Source of the DNA: Cryobacterium soli
GTDB lineage: Bacteria; Actinomycetota; Actinomycetes; Actinomycetales; Microbacteriaceae
NCBI RefSeq assembly: GCF_003611035.1
Contig: NZ_CP030033.1
Location: 2,542,001-2,606,000, forward strand
Direction: 5' to 3'
Length of the DNA stretch: 64,000 bases
Under the pieces are notes generated by a model. It made no database searches and was not told where the DNA came from. It saw only the letters and a list, made by a program, of their open reading frames with translations. Positions within the stretch are counted from its first letter, which is position 1. Every line of letters begins with the position of its first letter. This document shows positions 62,383 through 64,000 of the stretch, in pieces. The translations under genes were made by a program, and so were the position numbers.

Positions 62383-64000
62383 CTAGATGACCCTGTCGTT
62401 GCCACCGTCGACGGGTACCTGCGCGCCGGTGGTGGACTGGAAGGTGGCGGTGACCATCGCGCCCACCATGTGGGCCACGTCTAGGCTGGTCACCTCGGTG
62501 GAGAGCAGGTTGCGGCGCTTGTACTCGTCGATGCTCACGCCGTACTTCTCGGCCCGCTCGGCTAGCAGCTCTGGCGTCCACAGGGCGGTGTCGAAGACCG
62601 CGTCGGGGTGCACGGTGTTCACCCGGATGCCGTCACGCGCCCACTCCAGGGCGGCCACCCGGGCCAGCTGCGTGAGCGCAGCCTTCGACGCGGAGTAGGC
62701 GGCGGCGCCGGGTCCGGGGGCGGCGAAGTTCTTCGAGCCGATCACGACCACCCGGCCGTAGCTGGGCGACTCGGCCAGCAGCGGCTGGGCTAGCGCGAAC
62801 AGGGTCTGCACCGAGCCCACGTTGATGGCCAGGGTGCGGTCCCAGACGGCGCCATCCAGCGAGGTGATGGGGGCGCTCTCGGCGAAGACTCCGGCAGCGA
62901 CCACGAGGATGTCGAGACCGCCGAAGTGTGTGACGGTCTGACTCAACGCGTCGGCCAGCGCGGCCCGGTCCCGCACGTCGGCCGGGATGCCCAGCCAGCC
63001 CGCTCCCGAGAAGCTGTCGGTCACGCCGGGCGAGATGTCGATGCCGACCACGCAGGCGCCGAGGTCGAGCAGGTGTTTCGCGATGCTGCGGCCTATACCG
63101 GACGCCGCCCCGGTGACCAGGGCCACCTGGCCGGTGAGCTCGGCTGGTGCGCCGCCCATGCGCAGCTTGGCCTGCTCGAGGTCCCAGTATTCGATGTCGA
63201 ACAACTCACCCTCCGGCAAGGCCGTGTAGCTGCCGAGCCTTTCGCCGGCTTCGATCACGTCGAAGGTGTGCAACGCGATATCGCGCACGATGTTGGCATC
63301 CTTGATGGTTTTGCCCACCGTGAACATTCCCTGTTCCGGGTCGAGGATGAACCGTGGGGTGGGGTCCAGAATATCCAGCGGCACTGCCGAACGGCCCCGG
63401 TTTCGCTCAAAGTAGGCCCGGTAGTCGGCAACGTAGCCGTCTACTCCGGCGGCATCGACACCTCTACCCACCAGCGGCAGCCGCTTGGTGCGAATGATGT
63501 GGTCGGGGGTGGCCGGCCCGCGGGAGGCGATCTCGGCCAGGTCGGCGCGGCCGACGAAATCCCACACCCTGGTCGCGGTGTGGTGGCCCACGATCATCGG
63601 GCGGCCCGCGTGCGCAGAGATGGCACGGCGTAACCGGGCGGTGGCCAGCGGGTCGGCCGCGGCTGGCTCGACGGATGCGGCCGATGCTGCCGGCTCCGCG
63701 GCGTCGCCCGTGACGGCAGCCTCGGCGGTCGAGATGAACTCGAGGTGCCGGCTGTAGGCCTCGGCCATGGTGTCGCCGAAGGTGAATAGGCCGTGGTTGA
63801 GCAACACCATGCCCCGGGTCTTCTCGGTCGCAAGCTTCGGCCAGAGCTCGTTGGCGAGCCGGGCGAGGTCGAAACCAGGCATGACATAGGGGATGAGCAC
63901 CACCGAGTCGCCGAAGAGCTCGGTGACGGCCGCGGCCGGATCGGGCTGGTTGGTGAGCGAGACGATCACGTCGGCGTGCGAGTGCAGCACCGCCCGGTAG
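62383..64000 (-). CDS. Class II aldolase/short-chain dehydrogenase fusion (5' end cut by window)
   Basis: A bifunctional enzyme; the start lies beyond 64000 and the frame is open to the edge. The visible N-terminal part is the class II aldolase domain (YRAVLHSHADVIV and LLNHGLFTFG, with zinc-ligand His residues). A linker with AGGR-less Ala/Pro/Glu stretch and a second lobe follow. The C-terminal SDR domain has VTGAASGIGRS, then YSASKAALTQ. It resembles RhaD-dehydrogenase (RhaEW) proteins that split a ketose-1-phosphate and oxidise the aldehyde. The PfkB kinase is next. Confidence 0.9.
   Translation of the reverse strand, partial: YRAVLHSHADVIVSLTNQPDPAAAVTELFGDSVVLIPYVMPGFDLARLANELWPKLATEKTRGMVLLNHGLFTFGDTMAEAYSRHLEFISTAEAAVTGDAAEPAASAASVEPAAADPLATARLRRAISAHAGRPMIVGHHTATRVWDFVGRADLAEIASRGPATPDHIIRTKRLPLVGRGVDAAGVDGYVADYRAYFERNRGRSAVPLDILDPTPRFILDPEQGMFTVGKTIKDANIVRDIALHTFDVIEAGERLGSYTALPEGELFDIEYWDLEQAKLRMGGAPAELTGQVALVTGAASGIGRSIAKHLLDLGACVVGIDISPGVTDSFSGAGWLGIPADVRDRAALADALSQTVTHFGGLDILVVAAGVFAESAPITSLDGAVWDRTLAINVGSVQTLFALAQPLLAESPSYGRVVVIGSKNFAAPGPGAAAYSASKAALTQLARVAALEWARDGIRVNTVHPDAVFDTALWTPELLAERAEKYGVSIDEYKRRNLLSTEVTSLDVAHMVGAMVTATFQSTTGAQVPVDGGNDRVI

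Overview
The window is a GC-rich, densely coded stretch of chromosome with short intergenic gaps and many GTG starts. Several start codons sit about 6 bases after a -10 box (leaderless style). The overall look, together with a DUF7882-type small protein, a septum-formation-like lipoprotein and LAL, DtxR and XRE-cupin regulators, points to an actinobacterium, most likely family Microbacteriaceae (Cryobacterium-like). The genus is an inference. There is no rRNA, tRNA, insertion sequence, phage gene or CRISPR array, so I read it as ordinary chromosome with much sensing and transport.

Layout. 0.1-2.4 kb: LacI regulator, a small hypothetical and a YdeI-family protein. 2.4-6.8 kb: a NarL-type two-component pair divergent from a MacB-like ABC pump. 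7.0-8.4 kb: NhaA antiporter. 8.6-14.4 kb: an OmpR-type two-component pair followed by a complete iron-type ABC importer, with three phased direct repeats in the promoter between them. 14.5-23.4 kb: SdpI-like protein, PRISE-type reductase, CaCA exchanger next to a DtxR/MntR regulator, small lipoprotein, VOC protein, YeaD epimerase, peptidase E, and a MarR/MFS pair. 23.7-31.8 kb: the complete potassium-uptake operon on the minus strand, with two tiny membrane-peptide genes at its head (kdpF and an unnamed 27-aa ORF), then kdpA-B-C-D-E.

32-41 kb: GNAT acetyltransferase, septum-formation-like lipoprotein, glycogen debranching enzyme, Dps, a SRPBCC protein, a lipoprotein, a DUF5655 protein and an MMPL transporter. 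40.4-44.3 kb: a DeoR regulator divergent from a deoxyribosyltransferase-like/Nudix pair, then an ArsR/MFS operon with a textbook leaderless promoter. 44.3-49 kb: a large LAL regulator and a three-gene membrane-protein operon. 49-53.4 kb: two paralogous SRPBCC proteins around an XRE-cupin regulator and a small membrane protein, a cluster of DnaA boxes, and three small hypotheticals. 53.4-60.3 kb: metallo-beta-lactamase-fold protein, two TetR/short-chain-dehydrogenase pairs with clear operators, AraC/VOC pair and a DUF418-like membrane protein. 60.4-64 kb: a sugar-catabolic cluster (DeoR regulator, PfkB kinase, aldolase/dehydrogenase fusion) cut by the window end.

The less expected content is in the gaps: families of nested palindromes with a TGCGCC/GGCGCA core, 19-bp repeats in opposed orientation, short tandem repeats that begin at stop codons, and the DnaA-box cluster far from any visible dnaA. 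I found no clear new multi-gene system. The best candidates for new biology are the small peptide ahead of kdpF, the intergenic palindrome family and the DnaA-box cluster.
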